Assembly (NCBI GenBank): GCA_964567685.1
Contig: CAZMNO010000008.1
Span: 1 to 64,000, forward strand
DNA: 64,000 nt
Reading direction: 5' to 3'
Source of the DNA: UBA5972 sp964567685
Lineage (GTDB): Bacteria; Pseudomonadota; Alphaproteobacteria; Rhodobacterales; Rhodobacteraceae
Made by a program: the position numbers and the translations under genes. The notes under the pieces were generated by a model, which was not told the origin of the DNA, searched no databases, and saw only the letters and a list, made by a program, of their open reading frames with translations. Shown piece after piece: positions 23,752-32,323 of this stretch. Every line of letters starts with the position of its first letter. The first letter of the stretch is position 1.

Positions 23752-24660
23752 TCAGCCGTCATTCATGCTGGCGCGCATCCGGTCGCGCAGCGATTGCAAC
23801 CGATTGTAAAGCGCGACGATTCTTTCGTCCTGGGTGGTTTTGTCGATTTCATCGACGGCGAGAATCCCGCTTGTGGCAATCGTAGGTGCGCTGGCCTGGC
23901 CAGAGGGCCGGGGCAAGCCCGCGCCGTCTGAAGGAGCTGGGGGGGTGGCATCGGGCCAGGTGTTTTCCGGTTCGGCCTGCGGATCTGCGCTGCGGTCGAG
24001 AATGAGAGTATCTGAGGACCGGGTTTCAGCGCCCTCAGCCGCCCCGTCCCGCGGAGCCTGATCACCGGTTTGGGTTTCTCTGGGCCGCGGATCAATGGCC
24101 TGGCGTATCTGAAATGGCTGATCTAAGCGTGGAGAATCGCCTGCAGGTCTGAACACCGGGATGCTTTCGCTATCGCCGTCATCTTCAGCTGCGGCGTCTT
24201 CCGGATCGTCGGCTTCCGGCTCTTCTGCGCTGGCTGCGGCAGGAACCGGCTCTTCCTCAGCCAGAACAGATGCCTTTTCACCCGTTTCCTCGTTGTCCGG
24301 GCTTTCATCGGCGACAAGAATGTCTTCGATCGGCGTTTCTTCGGATGCCGGGGGTTCCACCTTTGGTGCAAAGGCTTCATCGTCAAGCAATTCCAGGCAC
24401 AGGGAGGAAACGTATTTCACACCTTTTTCGCGCAGGATTTTCTGAACGCCTTTGATGGTGATCCCGTCATCATGCAAAAGCCGCCTGAGCCCACCTATAA
24501 GCAGCATGTCGTTAGGCCGGTAATAGCGCCGCCCACCAGCCCTTTTTACCGGTTTGATCTGGCTGAACCGGCTTTCCCAGAACCGCAGAACATGGGCAGG
24601 AATATCCAGCCATTCAGATACTTCGCTGATTGTTCTGAATGCGTCGCGGGATTTTGTCAT
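23752..24660 (-). CDS. MerR-family regulator with long acidic C-terminus
   Basis: A 302-residue protein. Residues about 10-80 form the MerR winged helix-turn-helix with DIPAHVLRFWESRF and GGRRYYRPND. The remaining two thirds are low-complexity, rich in Glu, Asp, Pro and Ala, with a short predicted helix at the end, and lack a metal-binding cysteine pattern. It is the last protein gene of the rpmF-plsX-fabH-ihfA series, a conserved order in Rhodobacterales. The regulatory target is unknown. A link to fatty-acid synthesis or IHF expression is suggested only by position. Confidence 0.88.
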   Translation of the reverse strand: MTKSRDAFRTISEVSEWLDIPAHVLRFWESRFSQIKPVKRAGGRRYYRPNDMLLIGGLRRLLHDDGITIKGVQKILREKGVKYVSSLCLELLDDEAFAPKVEPPASEETPIEDILVADESPDNEETGEKASVLAEEEPVPAAASAEEPEADDPEDAAAEDDGDSESIPVFRPAGDSPRLDQPFQIRQAIDPRPRETQTGDQAPRDGAAEGAETRSSDTLILDRSADPQAEPENTWPDATPPAPSDGAGLPRPSGQASAPTIATSGILAVDEIDKTTQDERIVALYNRLQSLRDRMRASMNDG

Positions 24661-24735
24661 TTCGACCTTACTGCTCTTTATCTGGTGCCAGAATCAGAGC
24701 GTATTTCCGATTCGGGCCGCGAGGTGCCCGGCACC

Positions 24736-25038
24736 TCAGCCTTTGTTACCGGCAGCAACCCGTTCTTTCATCAGATGCGACGGACGGAATGTCAGCACGC
24801 GGCGCGGATGAATGGGAACCTCTTCGCCGGTCTTCGGATTGCGTCCGATCCGTGCGGTCTTGTCGCGCACACCAAATGTGCCAAAGGATGAAATCTTTAC
24901 GTTCTCGCCGCTTGCCAGTGAATCCGACATATGCTGCAACACCGATTCCACCAGATCCGCGGACTCATTTCTTGATAATCCGACCTCACGAAATACGGCC
25001 TCGCTGAGGTCCATCCGGGTTAATGTTTTATTACTCAT
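24736..25038 (-). CDS. ihfA: integration host factor alpha subunit
   Basis: A 100-residue DNA-bending protein of the HU/IHF family that pairs with IHF-beta. The conserved GTFGVRDKTARIGRNPKTGEE leads into the beta-arm, whose tip carries the intercalating Pro. The N-terminus TRMDLSEAVF is typical of the alpha subunit. It lies between fabH and merR on the same strand; a 101-nt gap to fabH may hold its own promoter. Confidence 0.95.
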   Translation of the reverse strand: MSNKTLTRMDLSEAVFREVGLSRNESADLVESVLQHMSDSLASGENVKISSFGTFGVRDKTARIGRNPKTGEEVPIHPRRVLTFRPSHLMKERVAAGNKG

Positions 25039-25139
25039 TTAGTATCCCCCCAAGAGTATTGGAGCGAGGATAGAGAGAAAGCGAATTAGGAGTCAATATC
25101 AACGGCTTGGAAACAGGCGATAATTCGCCTTGGCGGGGC

Positions 25140-26117
25140 TTACCAGCGCAGAACGACCGCACCCCAGGCCAACCCACCACCGATTGCTTCGGCCACCAAA
25201 AGGTCGCCTTCCTTGATTTGCCCCTGTGCACAACCGACCGACATTGCCAGTGGAATCGAGGCGGCTGAGGTGTTGCCGTGATCATGCACCGTGACCACAA
25301 CATGTGACATCGGCACACCCATTTTTTGTGCCGTTGACTTGATGATCCTGAGATTGGCCTGATGTGGCACCACCCAGTCGACATCGGCCCCGCCCAGCCC
25401 GGCTTTGGCAAGGGCTGCATGGGCGGTTTGCGCGAGTTTCTGCACCGCGTGCTTGAATATCTCGCGCCCCTCCATCTTCAGAACGCCGGTTGTCTGGGTT
25501 GAAGAGACACCGCCATCGACATAAAGCAAATCACGATAGCGGCCGTCTGAATGCAGGTCGGTGGCCAGAATTCCCCGGTCGTCACTGCTGCCGGTCAGGT
25601 CGGTCGCCTCAAGTACCAGGGCCCCTGCGCCGTCGCCGAAAAGCACGCATGTCGAGCGGTCTTCCCAATCCATGATGCGCGAAAAGGTTTCCGCCCCGAT
25701 CACGATCACGCGTTTGGCCTGCCCGGAAAGGATCAGCGCATTGGCATTGGCCAGAGCAAAGACAAACCCTGCGCAAACCGCCTGAACATCAAAGGCAAAG
25801 CCTGACGTCATGCCAAGCGCGGCCTGTACTTTGGTAGCGGTGGAGGGGAATGTGTGGTCCGGTGTCGAGGTGGCCAGAACGATCGCGTCAATCTGCCCCG
25901 CGGGCATATCAGAATCTTCCAGTGCTGCAGTTGCGGCTTTGATCGCCAGGTCAGATGTCAATTCGCCATCCGCAGCAAAATGGCGCCGCTTGATGCCTGA
26001 ACGCGAAGTGATCCATTCGTCGCTCGTATCCAGCCAGTTTTCAAATTCACTATTGGGAACAACACGTTCCGGCAAATAATGGCCGACACCTTTAACAACT
26101 GCGCGGGTCAGGTTCAT
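25140..26117 (-). CDS. fabH: 3-oxoacyl-ACP synthase III
   Basis: A 325-residue ketoacyl synthase that starts fatty-acid synthesis by condensing acetyl-CoA with malonyl-ACP. The catalytic triad is visible as Cys115 (VQAVCAGF), a His in VVPHQANLRI and an Asn in DHGNTSAASIP. It follows plsX by 9 nt. The neighbourhood with plsX and rpmF is the classical bacterial fatty-acid/phospholipid cluster. Confidence 0.96.
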   Translation of the reverse strand: MNLTRAVVKGVGHYLPERVVPNSEFENWLDTSDEWITSRSGIKRRHFAADGELTSDLAIKAATAALEDSDMPAGQIDAIVLATSTPDHTFPSTATKVQAALGMTSGFAFDVQAVCAGFVFALANANALILSGQAKRVIVIGAETFSRIMDWEDRSTCVLFGDGAGALVLEATDLTGSSDDRGILATDLHSDGRYRDLLYVDGGVSSTQTTGVLKMEGREIFKHAVQKLAQTAHAALAKAGLGGADVDWVVPHQANLRIIKSTAQKMGVPMSHVVVTVHDHGNTSAASIPLAMSVGCAQGQIKEGDLLVAEAIGGGLAWGAVVLRW

Positions 26118-26126
26118 TTTCGGTTA

Positions 26127-27221
26127 TCACTTCTCAGAATTGGCCAGTGTTCCATCTTCGCGCCCCGGCGAGCCGGATGCAACCCGTCGCGCCAGCTTTT
26201 CTGAAAATCCGATCTCGGCAAGCTGAAATGCCAGCCGGATCGCCGCCGCGACACCCAGAGCATCAGCGTCGCCATGGGATTTGACGACCGTGCCGTTGAG
26301 ACCCAGAAATACTCCACCATTGTTGCGCCTGGGATCGATCCGCTTGCTGAAGCGTTTGAGCGAAGTCAGGGCGAAAAGGGCGCCGATGCGGGAGAGCAGC
26401 GAATACCTGAAAGCCTGATCAAGCAGACCGCGCACGAAAGAGGCAGTGCCTTCGGCGGTTTTGAGCGCGATGTTGCCGGTGAAGCCATCGGTCACGATAA
26501 CATCGACCCGGTCAGAAGGGATATCGCTGCCTTCGACAAATCCAACGAAATCAAATGCGTTGTCAGCGGCGGCACCGGCAATCAGCTCGCTGGCTTCCTT
26601 CATCTCGGCCCGGCCTTTGGTTTCCTCGGTGCCGACATTCAATAGCCCGATCCGGGGCGTTGCCAGCGACAGGCCGTTGCGCGCATAAGACGCCCCCATC
26701 AGGGCATATTGCAAAAGGTCATTGGGGTCGGCGCGCACATCGGCCCCTACATCAAGCATGACATTGAAGCCTTGCGGATTGTCCGATGGCCAGAAAATCG
26801 CGATTGCCGGTCGGGTGACGCCCGCCGCTTTGCGCAGGCGCACCATGGAGACCGCCATCAAGGCACCGGTATTGCCACAGGACACCGCAACCGTGGCTTC
26901 GTGGTCGCGGACAGAATCAATGGCACCCCACATCGAGGTGCCTTTGCCGTTGCGCATGACGTGGCTGGGTTTTTCCGCCATGCCGACAGCTTTGTCGGTG
27001 TGACGGACCGAACAGATCTCGGTCAGCGACTTGCGCTTGGCGATCAGTTTGTTGAGGCGGGATTCGTCGCCATGGACGATGAACCGGATATCGGGGTTTT
27101 GCTGGGCGGCATTGGCCATGCCCCCGACCACGGCTTCGGGGCCGCGGTCCCCGCCCATTGCATCAATTGAAATGACAACGCCGGAAGAAGGAGGGGGCGA
27201 AGTTTGGTCTTGCGCCGTCAT
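26127..27221 (-). CDS. plsX: phosphate acyltransferase
   Basis: A 364-residue enzyme that makes acyl-phosphate from acyl-ACP for phospholipid synthesis. ISIDAMGGDRGPEAVV near the N-terminus, CGNTGALMA and DVGADVRADPNDLLQYA are family hallmarks. The start has a short Pro/Ser-rich leader (TAQDQTSPPPSSG) before the conserved beta-strand, as seen in several alphaproteobacteria. It lies 36 nt after rpmF and 9 nt before fabH, all on one strand. Confidence 0.95.
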   Translation of the reverse strand: MTAQDQTSPPPSSGVVISIDAMGGDRGPEAVVGGMANAAQQNPDIRFIVHGDESRLNKLIAKRKSLTEICSVRHTDKAVGMAEKPSHVMRNGKGTSMWGAIDSVRDHEATVAVSCGNTGALMAVSMVRLRKAAGVTRPAIAIFWPSDNPQGFNVMLDVGADVRADPNDLLQYALMGASYARNGLSLATPRIGLLNVGTEETKGRAEMKEASELIAGAAADNAFDFVGFVEGSDIPSDRVDVIVTDGFTGNIALKTAEGTASFVRGLLDQAFRYSLLSRIGALFALTSLKRFSKRIDPRRNNGGVFLGLNGTVVKSHGDADALGVAAAIRLAFQLAEIGFSEKLARRVASGSPGREDGTLANSEK

Positions 27222-27257
27222 GCGTCACTGCCCCCCGGATGGATGGCTGTGGATGGC

Positions 27258-27464
27258 TTATGCCGCGTCTTCGTCCAGATCGATCTCGTCCACCTGAGCC
27301 ACAACCTCGCGGTCATCGTAATGCCCGCAGGCGCTGCACACGTGGTGCGGGCGCTTAAGCTCGCCGCAATTGGAGCATTCGTTGGGATTGTCGGCAACCA
27401 GAGCATCATGCGAACGGCGCTGATTGCGGCGCGATTTGGAGATTTTATTCTGTGGGACAGCCAT
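27258..27464 (-). CDS. rpmF: 50S ribosomal protein L32
   Basis: A 68-residue ribosomal protein. AVPQNKISKSRRNQRRSHD is the universal N-terminus, and a zinc ribbon is formed by Cys30, Cys33, Cys43 and Cys46, making this the zinc-binding (C+) form. The ATG at 27464 is chosen over an upstream frame extension because it begins exactly at MAVPQNK. It precedes plsX, the standard order. The C-terminus is acidic (DEIDLDEDAA). Confidence 0.96.
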   Translation of the reverse strand: MAVPQNKISKSRRNQRRSHDALVADNPNECSNCGELKRPHHVCSACGHYDDREVVAQVDEIDLDEDAA

Positions 27465-27635
27465 GTCACAACCTCGGAATTGGCGGGGCTTGCGCCCGAA
27501 TTGCTCTCCGGCGATACCGAACGCCGCGCCAAAGCGCAACAGCTCGCCAACCCGGATTGGAAAGGAAGCCGCGAAAATAGACGGAAAACCAAGTTTCGCA
27601 AGCCCTTTTTCATGTCCGGGACCGGTGATTTTGCC

Positions 27636-28202
27636 CTAATCCTTCAATTTGTCCCTGAGTTTGGCCAGGGAAGCAAATGGTTTTATGTCGGTTTCGCGCA
27701 AAGGTGCTGTGCCCGGCGGGCTGAAGACTGATTCTTCAAGCACTGCACCGGGGCTGCGCGGATAGTCGGGCAGCGCCAGCGCCAGGGCTTCGGTCATCAG
27801 TGCGGCGAGGTCTATTTCGCTTTTCAGCGACTCGTTTTCATCGTCGCCGTCAAACTCAACCTCGGCCTGCTCGGGCTGATCGGGCTGGTTTTTGATGAAT
27901 GTCCGGCGCACCTCTGTATCAAGACGCGTAGTGACCGGATCATTGGTGATGACGCAGCTCTGAACCACCGTCGCCCCGAGCTTTGCCGTCAGCGCCCAGT
28001 CGCTTTTACCCAAAGGGGAAAAGCTGCCGGCAAATCTGAGTTTCTTCAGAGCCAGGAGCCCCAGCATTCCGGCGATTTCTGCGCGCGCACCGGCATCAGG
28101 GGTCAGGGTGAACGGATTTTCCCCGTTGAGGTTGAGGTCGCGTACAAACACAAGGCTCTGCATGATCGTTTCTTCCGCCTTTTTCTGTGTCTCTTTCGGC
28201 AT
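27636..28202 (-). CDS. yceD: YceD/DUF177-family protein
   Basis: A 188-residue protein of the family linked to 23S rRNA accumulation and usually encoded next to rpmF. The core VQSCVITNDPVTTRLDTEVRRTF contains the family's conserved Cys and an acidic stretch follows (DGDDENES). The C-terminus has PDYPRSPGA, also conserved. The ATG at 28202 gives the full N-terminus; an internal ATG at 28163 is possible. It is divergent from bamE, another common arrangement in Rhodobacterales, and lies 171 nt upstream of rpmF on the same strand. Confidence 0.85.
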   Translation of the reverse strand: MPKETQKKAEETIMQSLVFVRDLNLNGENPFTLTPDAGARAEIAGMLGLLALKKLRFAGSFSPLGKSDWALTAKLGATVVQSCVITNDPVTTRLDTEVRRTFIKNQPDQPEQAEVEFDGDDENESLKSEIDLAALMTEALALALPDYPRSPGAVLEESVFSPPGTAPLRETDIKPFASLAKLRDKLKD

Positions 28203-28315
28203 TTTTACGCAACCCCTGCCATTTAAATTGCCATTAAGGCTCAACTTTCTTGCTTGTTTTGCATGTGTTCGATAAGTCGACAAGTAGGTTATGTGCAAAT
28301 AAGCGCGAGGGTGAA

Positions 28316-28762
28316 ATGGCGTTTTGGTGGCTTAAGTGGCGGTCGGGATTGCTGGCTTTGATGCTGGGCGTACTGATCGGCTGTGCGGCGTCTTTCACCA
28401 ATCACGGCTATGCACCGACCGATACCGAGCTTGAAGAGGTGATCGTCGGTGTTGATAACCGAGCCTCGGTTGAAGAAAGCATTGGCCGCCCGGCAAGTAC
28501 CGGCGTTCTGACGGAAAGCGGCTGGTTCTATGTCTCAAGCCGGGTGCGGCACTACACCTATCAGGCGCCCGAGGTGATTGACCGGCAACTGGTCGCGGTG
28601 ACGTTCAACAAGCGCGGGCTGGTTGAAAATATCGAACGCTTCACACTGGAAGACGGGCAGGTTGTGGTTTTGAGCCGGCGGGTCACGCGCAGTAATATCA
28701 AAGGTGTTTCCTTTATTCAGCAGATGCTGCGCAATGTCGGACGGACAAGCCTGGGAAGCTGA
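28316..28762 (+). CDS. bamE: outer membrane assembly factor BamE (SmpA/OmlA family)
   Basis: A 148-residue lipoprotein. The signal peptide ends in the lipobox LIGC with Cys23 as the lipidated residue, and the SmpA/OmlA domain follows. FYVSSRVRHYTYQAPEVIDRQLVAVTF is the conserved core. It is part of the BAM complex that inserts beta-barrel proteins. The frame extends upstream, but the ATG at 28316 starts a proper signal sequence. Divergent from yceD; the 113-nt gap between them should hold both promoters. Confidence 0.9.
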   Translation: MAFWWLKWRSGLLALMLGVLIGCAASFTNHGYAPTDTELEEVIVGVDNRASVEESIGRPASTGVLTESGWFYVSSRVRHYTYQAPEVIDRQLVAVTFNKRGLVENIERFTLEDGQVVVLSRRVTRSNIKGVSFIQQMLRNVGRTSLGS

Positions 28763-28792
28763 GGGGTCGCACCTTTGAAAAAGCGCGTGACA

Positions 28793-29188
28793 TCAGTCTT
28801 CCGGCTTGAAATCAAGCGCTACGCCATTGATGCAATAGCGCAATCCCGTGGGATCAGGCCCGTCAGGAAAGACGTGGCCGAGATGCGCAGCACAGGTGTT
28901 GCAGTGAACTTCGGTGCGGCGCATGAACCATTTGTTATCGGCCTGTTCACCAACTGCGTCCTTGGAAAGAGGGGAATGAAAAGACGGCCAGCCGGTACCT
29001 GAGTCAAATTTTGTATGGGCATCAAACAATGCGGAACCGCAGCAGATGCAGTGAAAGATACCTGGGCGTTTGGCAAAATTATCGTGGCTGTGGGCGCGCT
29101 CGGTTGCCCCCTTGCGGGTCACCTTGTAGGCAAGATCAGAAAGCTGGGCGCGCCAGTCTTCGTCGGATTTGGTGATTTTGGCAGACAT
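28793..29188 (-). CDS. msrB: peptide-methionine (R)-S-oxide reductase
   Basis: A 131-residue repair enzyme that reduces R-methionine sulfoxide in proteins. It has two zinc-binding CxxC pairs (Cys47/Cys50 and Cys96/Cys99), the substrate loop FDSGTGWPSF and the catalytic Cys119 in LRYCINGVAL. No signal peptide is visible, so it acts in the cytoplasm. It is convergent with bamE and divergent from the olsB-like gene. Confidence 0.95.
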   Translation of the reverse strand: MSAKITKSDEDWRAQLSDLAYKVTRKGATERAHSHDNFAKRPGIFHCICCGSALFDAHTKFDSGTGWPSFHSPLSKDAVGEQADNKWFMRRTEVHCNTCAAHLGHVFPDGPDPTGLRYCINGVALDFKPED

Positions 29189-29301
29189 TTCTTAGCAGAA
29201 CCCTCAGATTGAGACAGTTGAATTGTTCACTTTGGCGCAATCATGCTTAACTATATCTCGTTAGCCAAGCTTGAAAACCTGCTCAGGCCCGGGAGGGCAA
29301 T

Positions 29302-30066
29302 TTGAAGACCTGCGCATATAAGGGAAAATACACCGCCAGATTTGCCGGGACGGATCAGGATATCATGGCGGCGCAAAGGTTGCGCTATACTTGTTTTCGT
29401 GGGGGTGAAGGGGGTGTTGGTCTTGATCAGGACGGATTTGATTCGCTCTGTCGGCATCTGCTTGTCGAGGATGCCCTGACCGGGGATCTGGTGTGCTGCA
29501 CCCGGTTATTGCTGCTGAAGGATGGCAGGGAGATCGACAAAACTTATTCCGCCCAGTTTTACGATCTGTCGTCCTTGCGCCGGTTTCCGGCGCCCATGGC
29601 AGAAGTGGGGCGGTTCTGTATCAATCCTGACCTCAATGATCCGGATATCCTGCGAATCGCCTGGGCGGCATTGACCCGGTTTGTTGATGATACCGGGGTT
29701 GAGATGCTGTTTGGGTGCTCGTCATTTGAAGGAACGGATGCCGGAACGCACCAAAATTCGCTGGCGCTGCTGGGCAGAAAGCACCTGGCCCCGGATTGCC
29801 TGCGCCCAGAGGTCAAGGCACCGGATGTGGTTGAGTTTGCCGCGAACCCGGATTTCCCCGATCCGGATTTTCGCCTTGCAATGAAAGAGATGCCACCTCT
29901 TCTTCGCACGTATCTGTTGATGGGGGGCTGGGTTTCGGGCCATGCGGTGGTTGATGACGATCTGAACTCGTTGCATGTGTTTACCGGGCTGGAAATCAAA
30001 TCCATCCCGCAGAACCGGGTTGAAATGCTGCGGGCGGATTCAAATCAGTTAATCAGTACCTTGTAG
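29302..30066 (+). CDS. olsB: ornithine N-acyltransferase, OlsB-like
   Basis: A 254-residue acyltransferase of the OlsB/autoinducer-synthase-like GNAT fold, which makes lyso-ornithine lipid from ornithine and 3-hydroxyacyl-ACP. QRLRYTCFRGGEG, the conserved Asp-rich segment after it, EVGRFCINPD and LFGCSSFEGTD match the family. The start is a TTG at 29302 with a strong GGGAGG upstream. The partner OlsA is not next to it, so the second acylation is encoded elsewhere. Membrane-associated activity is expected. Assignment rests on motifs and length. Confidence 0.85.
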   Translation: MKTCAYKGKYTARFAGTDQDIMAAQRLRYTCFRGGEGGVGLDQDGFDSLCRHLLVEDALTGDLVCCTRLLLLKDGREIDKTYSAQFYDLSSLRRFPAPMAEVGRFCINPDLNDPDILRIAWAALTRFVDDTGVEMLFGCSSFEGTDAGTHQNSLALLGRKHLAPDCLRPEVKAPDVVEFAANPDFPDPDFRLAMKEMPPLLRTYLLMGGWVSGHAVVDDDLNSLHVFTGLEIKSIPQNRVEMLRADSNQLISTL

Positions 30067-30112
30067 GTGATTTTGCACAAACCACATGATCTTGTGTGAG
30101 GCTACGATTTAT

Positions 30113-30130
30113 ATTGATTGATCAGTCAAT
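30113..30130. promoter_or_regulatory. orphan palindrome resembling a TetR-type operator
   Basis: The sequence ATTGA-T-TGATCA-G-TCAAT is an 18-bp inverted repeat with one mismatched pair. It lies 47 nt after the olsB-like stop and 69 nt before the end of the convergent moaA gene, so no gene starts next to it. It could be a transcript-end hairpin, although it has no T-run, or a remnant operator. Confidence 0.35.
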
Positions 30131-30198
30131 AACCCACAAGGACATTAAGAAAACATCTCAAAAGGTTTAAAATAAACGATAAAACCGTTTGGTTTGAT

Positions 30199-31212
30199 TC
30201 AGCCGCCGGTATGGCTCATATGGCGGGTCATCTGGCCCTGAACCTGCTGGCGCGAATAATCAAAATCATGCCCTTTGGGTTTATGGGTGATCGCCTCGTG
30301 AATTTTTGTGATCACAGCACTGTCGTCATCCGGGTAACGGCGCAAAATGGCACGCAGATCAAATTCGCCTTCCTGCCCCAGACACTGGAATAGCTGCCCG
30401 GTGCAGGTCAGGCGCACGCGGTTGCAGGATTCACAGAAATTATGCGACAGCGGCGTGATGAAGCCGAGTTTCTGACCGGTTTCTTCGATCCTGCGATAGC
30501 GCGCCGGGCCACCAGTGGTTTCGGCCAGATCCGTCAGGGTATAGCGGGTCGCAAGTTCGGCAGCCAGATCGTCGAGCGACCAGTATTGCCCCACCCGGTC
30601 TTCATTGCCGATATCGCCCATCGGCATGACCTCGATGAAGGTCAGATCCATGTCGCGCGAGGCGCACCATTCAACGATGTCAAAAAGCTCGTCGTCATTT
30701 GTGCCTTTCACCGCCACCATGTTGATCTTGACGCGAAGACCGGCTTCCTGTGCGGCATCAATCCCGTCGATGACCTGATGCAGCCGCCCCCAGCGGGTGA
30801 TGGCGGCGAATTTGTTGCCATCAAGCGTATCAAGCGAAACATTGATCCGTCGAACGCCAAAACGATAGAGGTCAGGCGCATAGTTTCTGAGTTGCGAACC
30901 ATTGGTCGTGACGGTCATTTCATCAAGCGCACCGCTTTCAAGATGGCGCGACATGCTTTCAAAAAAGCCCATGATGCCACGGCGCACCAGCGGTTCACCC
31001 CCTGTCACCCTGATTTTGCGCACGCCCTGCGAGACAAAGAGCGAGCACAGGCGATCAAGCTCTTCCAGGGTCAGAAGCTTTTTCTTTGGCAAAAAACTCA
31101 TATCTTCCGACATGCAGTAAACGCAGCGGAAATCACAGCGATCCGTCACGGAAACCCGCAGATAGGTGACTGCGCGCTGAAACGGATCGATAAGGCGGCC
31201 GGGATGTGACAT
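30199..31212 (-). CDS. moaA: GTP 3',8-cyclase (molybdenum cofactor synthesis)
   Basis: A 337-residue radical SAM enzyme catalysing the first step of molybdopterin synthesis. The N-terminal cluster motif is CDFRCVYC, the C-terminal cluster is built from CESCNRVRLTCTGQLFQC, and the protein ends in the conserved Gly-Gly tail. The ATG at 31212 is preferred to a TTG two codons earlier. No other moa gene lies nearby. It is convergent with the olsB-like gene and divergent from a lipoprotein gene. Confidence 0.96.
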   Translation of the reverse strand: MSHPGRLIDPFQRAVTYLRVSVTDRCDFRCVYCMSEDMSFLPKKKLLTLEELDRLCSLFVSQGVRKIRVTGGEPLVRRGIMGFFESMSRHLESGALDEMTVTTNGSQLRNYAPDLYRFGVRRINVSLDTLDGNKFAAITRWGRLHQVIDGIDAAQEAGLRVKINMVAVKGTNDDELFDIVEWCASRDMDLTFIEVMPMGDIGNEDRVGQYWSLDDLAAELATRYTLTDLAETTGGPARYRRIEETGQKLGFITPLSHNFCESCNRVRLTCTGQLFQCLGQEGEFDLRAILRRYPDDDSAVITKIHEAITHKPKGHDFDYSRQQVQGQMTRHMSHTGG

Positions 31213-31370
31213 GGGCAACTATCTAGTATCGCTTTTGCCGCTCTGCAAGCCGTTGATTGGGCAGGGGAAGGCCAAAACAGGTACCTTACATTGGTGCAGG
31301 TGCAGGGGCTGCAAAAAGATTGGCAACAGAATGGTTTCGTGAGTAGAATTCTTGTTCTAAGATCGGGCGT

Positions 31371-31943
31371 ATGAACGCGATCGGTAAACAGGGCCGGCTG
31401 GTGCCGGCGATGATTGTCGCACTCAGCCTGGCGTTGGTTTTGGCTGGTTGTCAGGGTAAGCTCTTTACCCGCAAGAAAAAACCCGATCTGCCGGTGGTGG
31501 AGGAATGCCTGCCTGAGGATGAAGACTGCATTGTCGTGCAAACGCCGGACGAAAACACGGTACGCCCGCAATATCGCAAGACCACGGCACCGGCTGGTGA
31601 GGGGTTTGTGGAAGGAATTGACCCGGAAGAGCTTGACGCGACGACGGAAGAAGAAAAAGAGGCTGCACTTGAGAGCAGTGAAAGCGGCGGCGAAAAAGAG
31701 CTTGGCCGCACGATTGCCTCGCTTGGTGATGTGGCCGATCAGGGGTTCTGGCTGAAAACACCCCTGGTGATCGCGGTCACGGAGGGCCGCGTGGTCTGGG
31801 CTGATGACGGGACCAGCGTAAACGTGACCCTGATCCCGAAACAGGGCGAAGCGACGGCGGGCAGCCAGATATCGCTTGCGGCTATGCGGGCGCTGGGAAT
31901 TCCGCTGACGGCACTTCCGGAACTGATCGTATTTGCGAAATAA
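31371..31943 (+). CDS. uncharacterised lipoprotein
   Basis: A 190-residue protein with a signal peptide and lipobox LAGC (Cys27). The mature part starts basic (RKKKP), continues with a Glu/Asp/Ser-rich stretch (about 70-110), and ends in a compact domain with KTPLVIAVTEGRVVWADDG and a hydrophobic tail. The acidic linker would place the C-terminal domain away from the membrane anchor. I do not recognise the family. Divergent from moaA; a hairpin repeat copy (32042-32100) lies 99 nt downstream in its presumed 3' untranslated region. Confidence 0.75.
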   Translation: MNAIGKQGRLVPAMIVALSLALVLAGCQGKLFTRKKKPDLPVVEECLPEDEDCIVVQTPDENTVRPQYRKTTAPAGEGFVEGIDPEELDATTEEEKEAALESSESGGEKELGRTIASLGDVADQGFWLKTPLVIAVTEGRVVWADDGTSVNVTLIPKQGEATAGSQISLAAMRALGIPLTALPELIVFAK

Positions 31944-32041
31944 CAGCGTTTTGCTTTTGATTTTGCGGGGCTTCCTGAACTGGCGGTTCAGCCCAATGTC
32001 TTGAAATTTCTCTGGGTAAGCTTTTGAAAAACCACAATGAA

Positions 32042-32100
32042 CTACTAAACTAGTTGACTGGCAGACTAGTAGGTTAGTCTGCTGGTCTGCTGGTCTGTTG
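32042..32100 (+). repeat. tandem-repeat hairpin element, copy 2
   Basis: A shorter relative of the element at 50-143. It has the same apical stem CAGACTA (32062-32068) and TAGTCTG (32075-32081), one left-arm unit GACTGGCA, and two right-arm units of the GGTCTG type. The left flank matches copy 1 over about 20 nt with two differences. In plus-strand RNA the arms pair through G-U wobbles, as in copy 1. It lies after a plus-strand lipoprotein gene and before a convergent gene. Confidence 0.8.
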
Positions 32101-32323
32101 GACCAGTGGTTTGGTTGGTGAGAGTAAGTGTGGGGATGATCGAAGGCCGGTGGAAGTGGTTTGCCTGCAATTCCGGTAATGGCTGACAATGATACCGCGT
32201 GTCTGAGGCGCCACTCCGGTTTTTTGGAATCAGGTGAGCGACAGAGTTGACACTGATCGAATCCTGTTGCCTGTCGACTGATTGGCTGAAAGCGGGCTGT
32301 GCAGGATTTTCACGACCGCGAAA
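32101..32323. other. convergent intergenic stretch, no gene seen
   Basis: After the hairpin element I see no open frame with a ribosome binding site and no T-tract terminator in this stretch. It ends at the stop codon of the AlkD-like gene. Confidence 0.5.
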
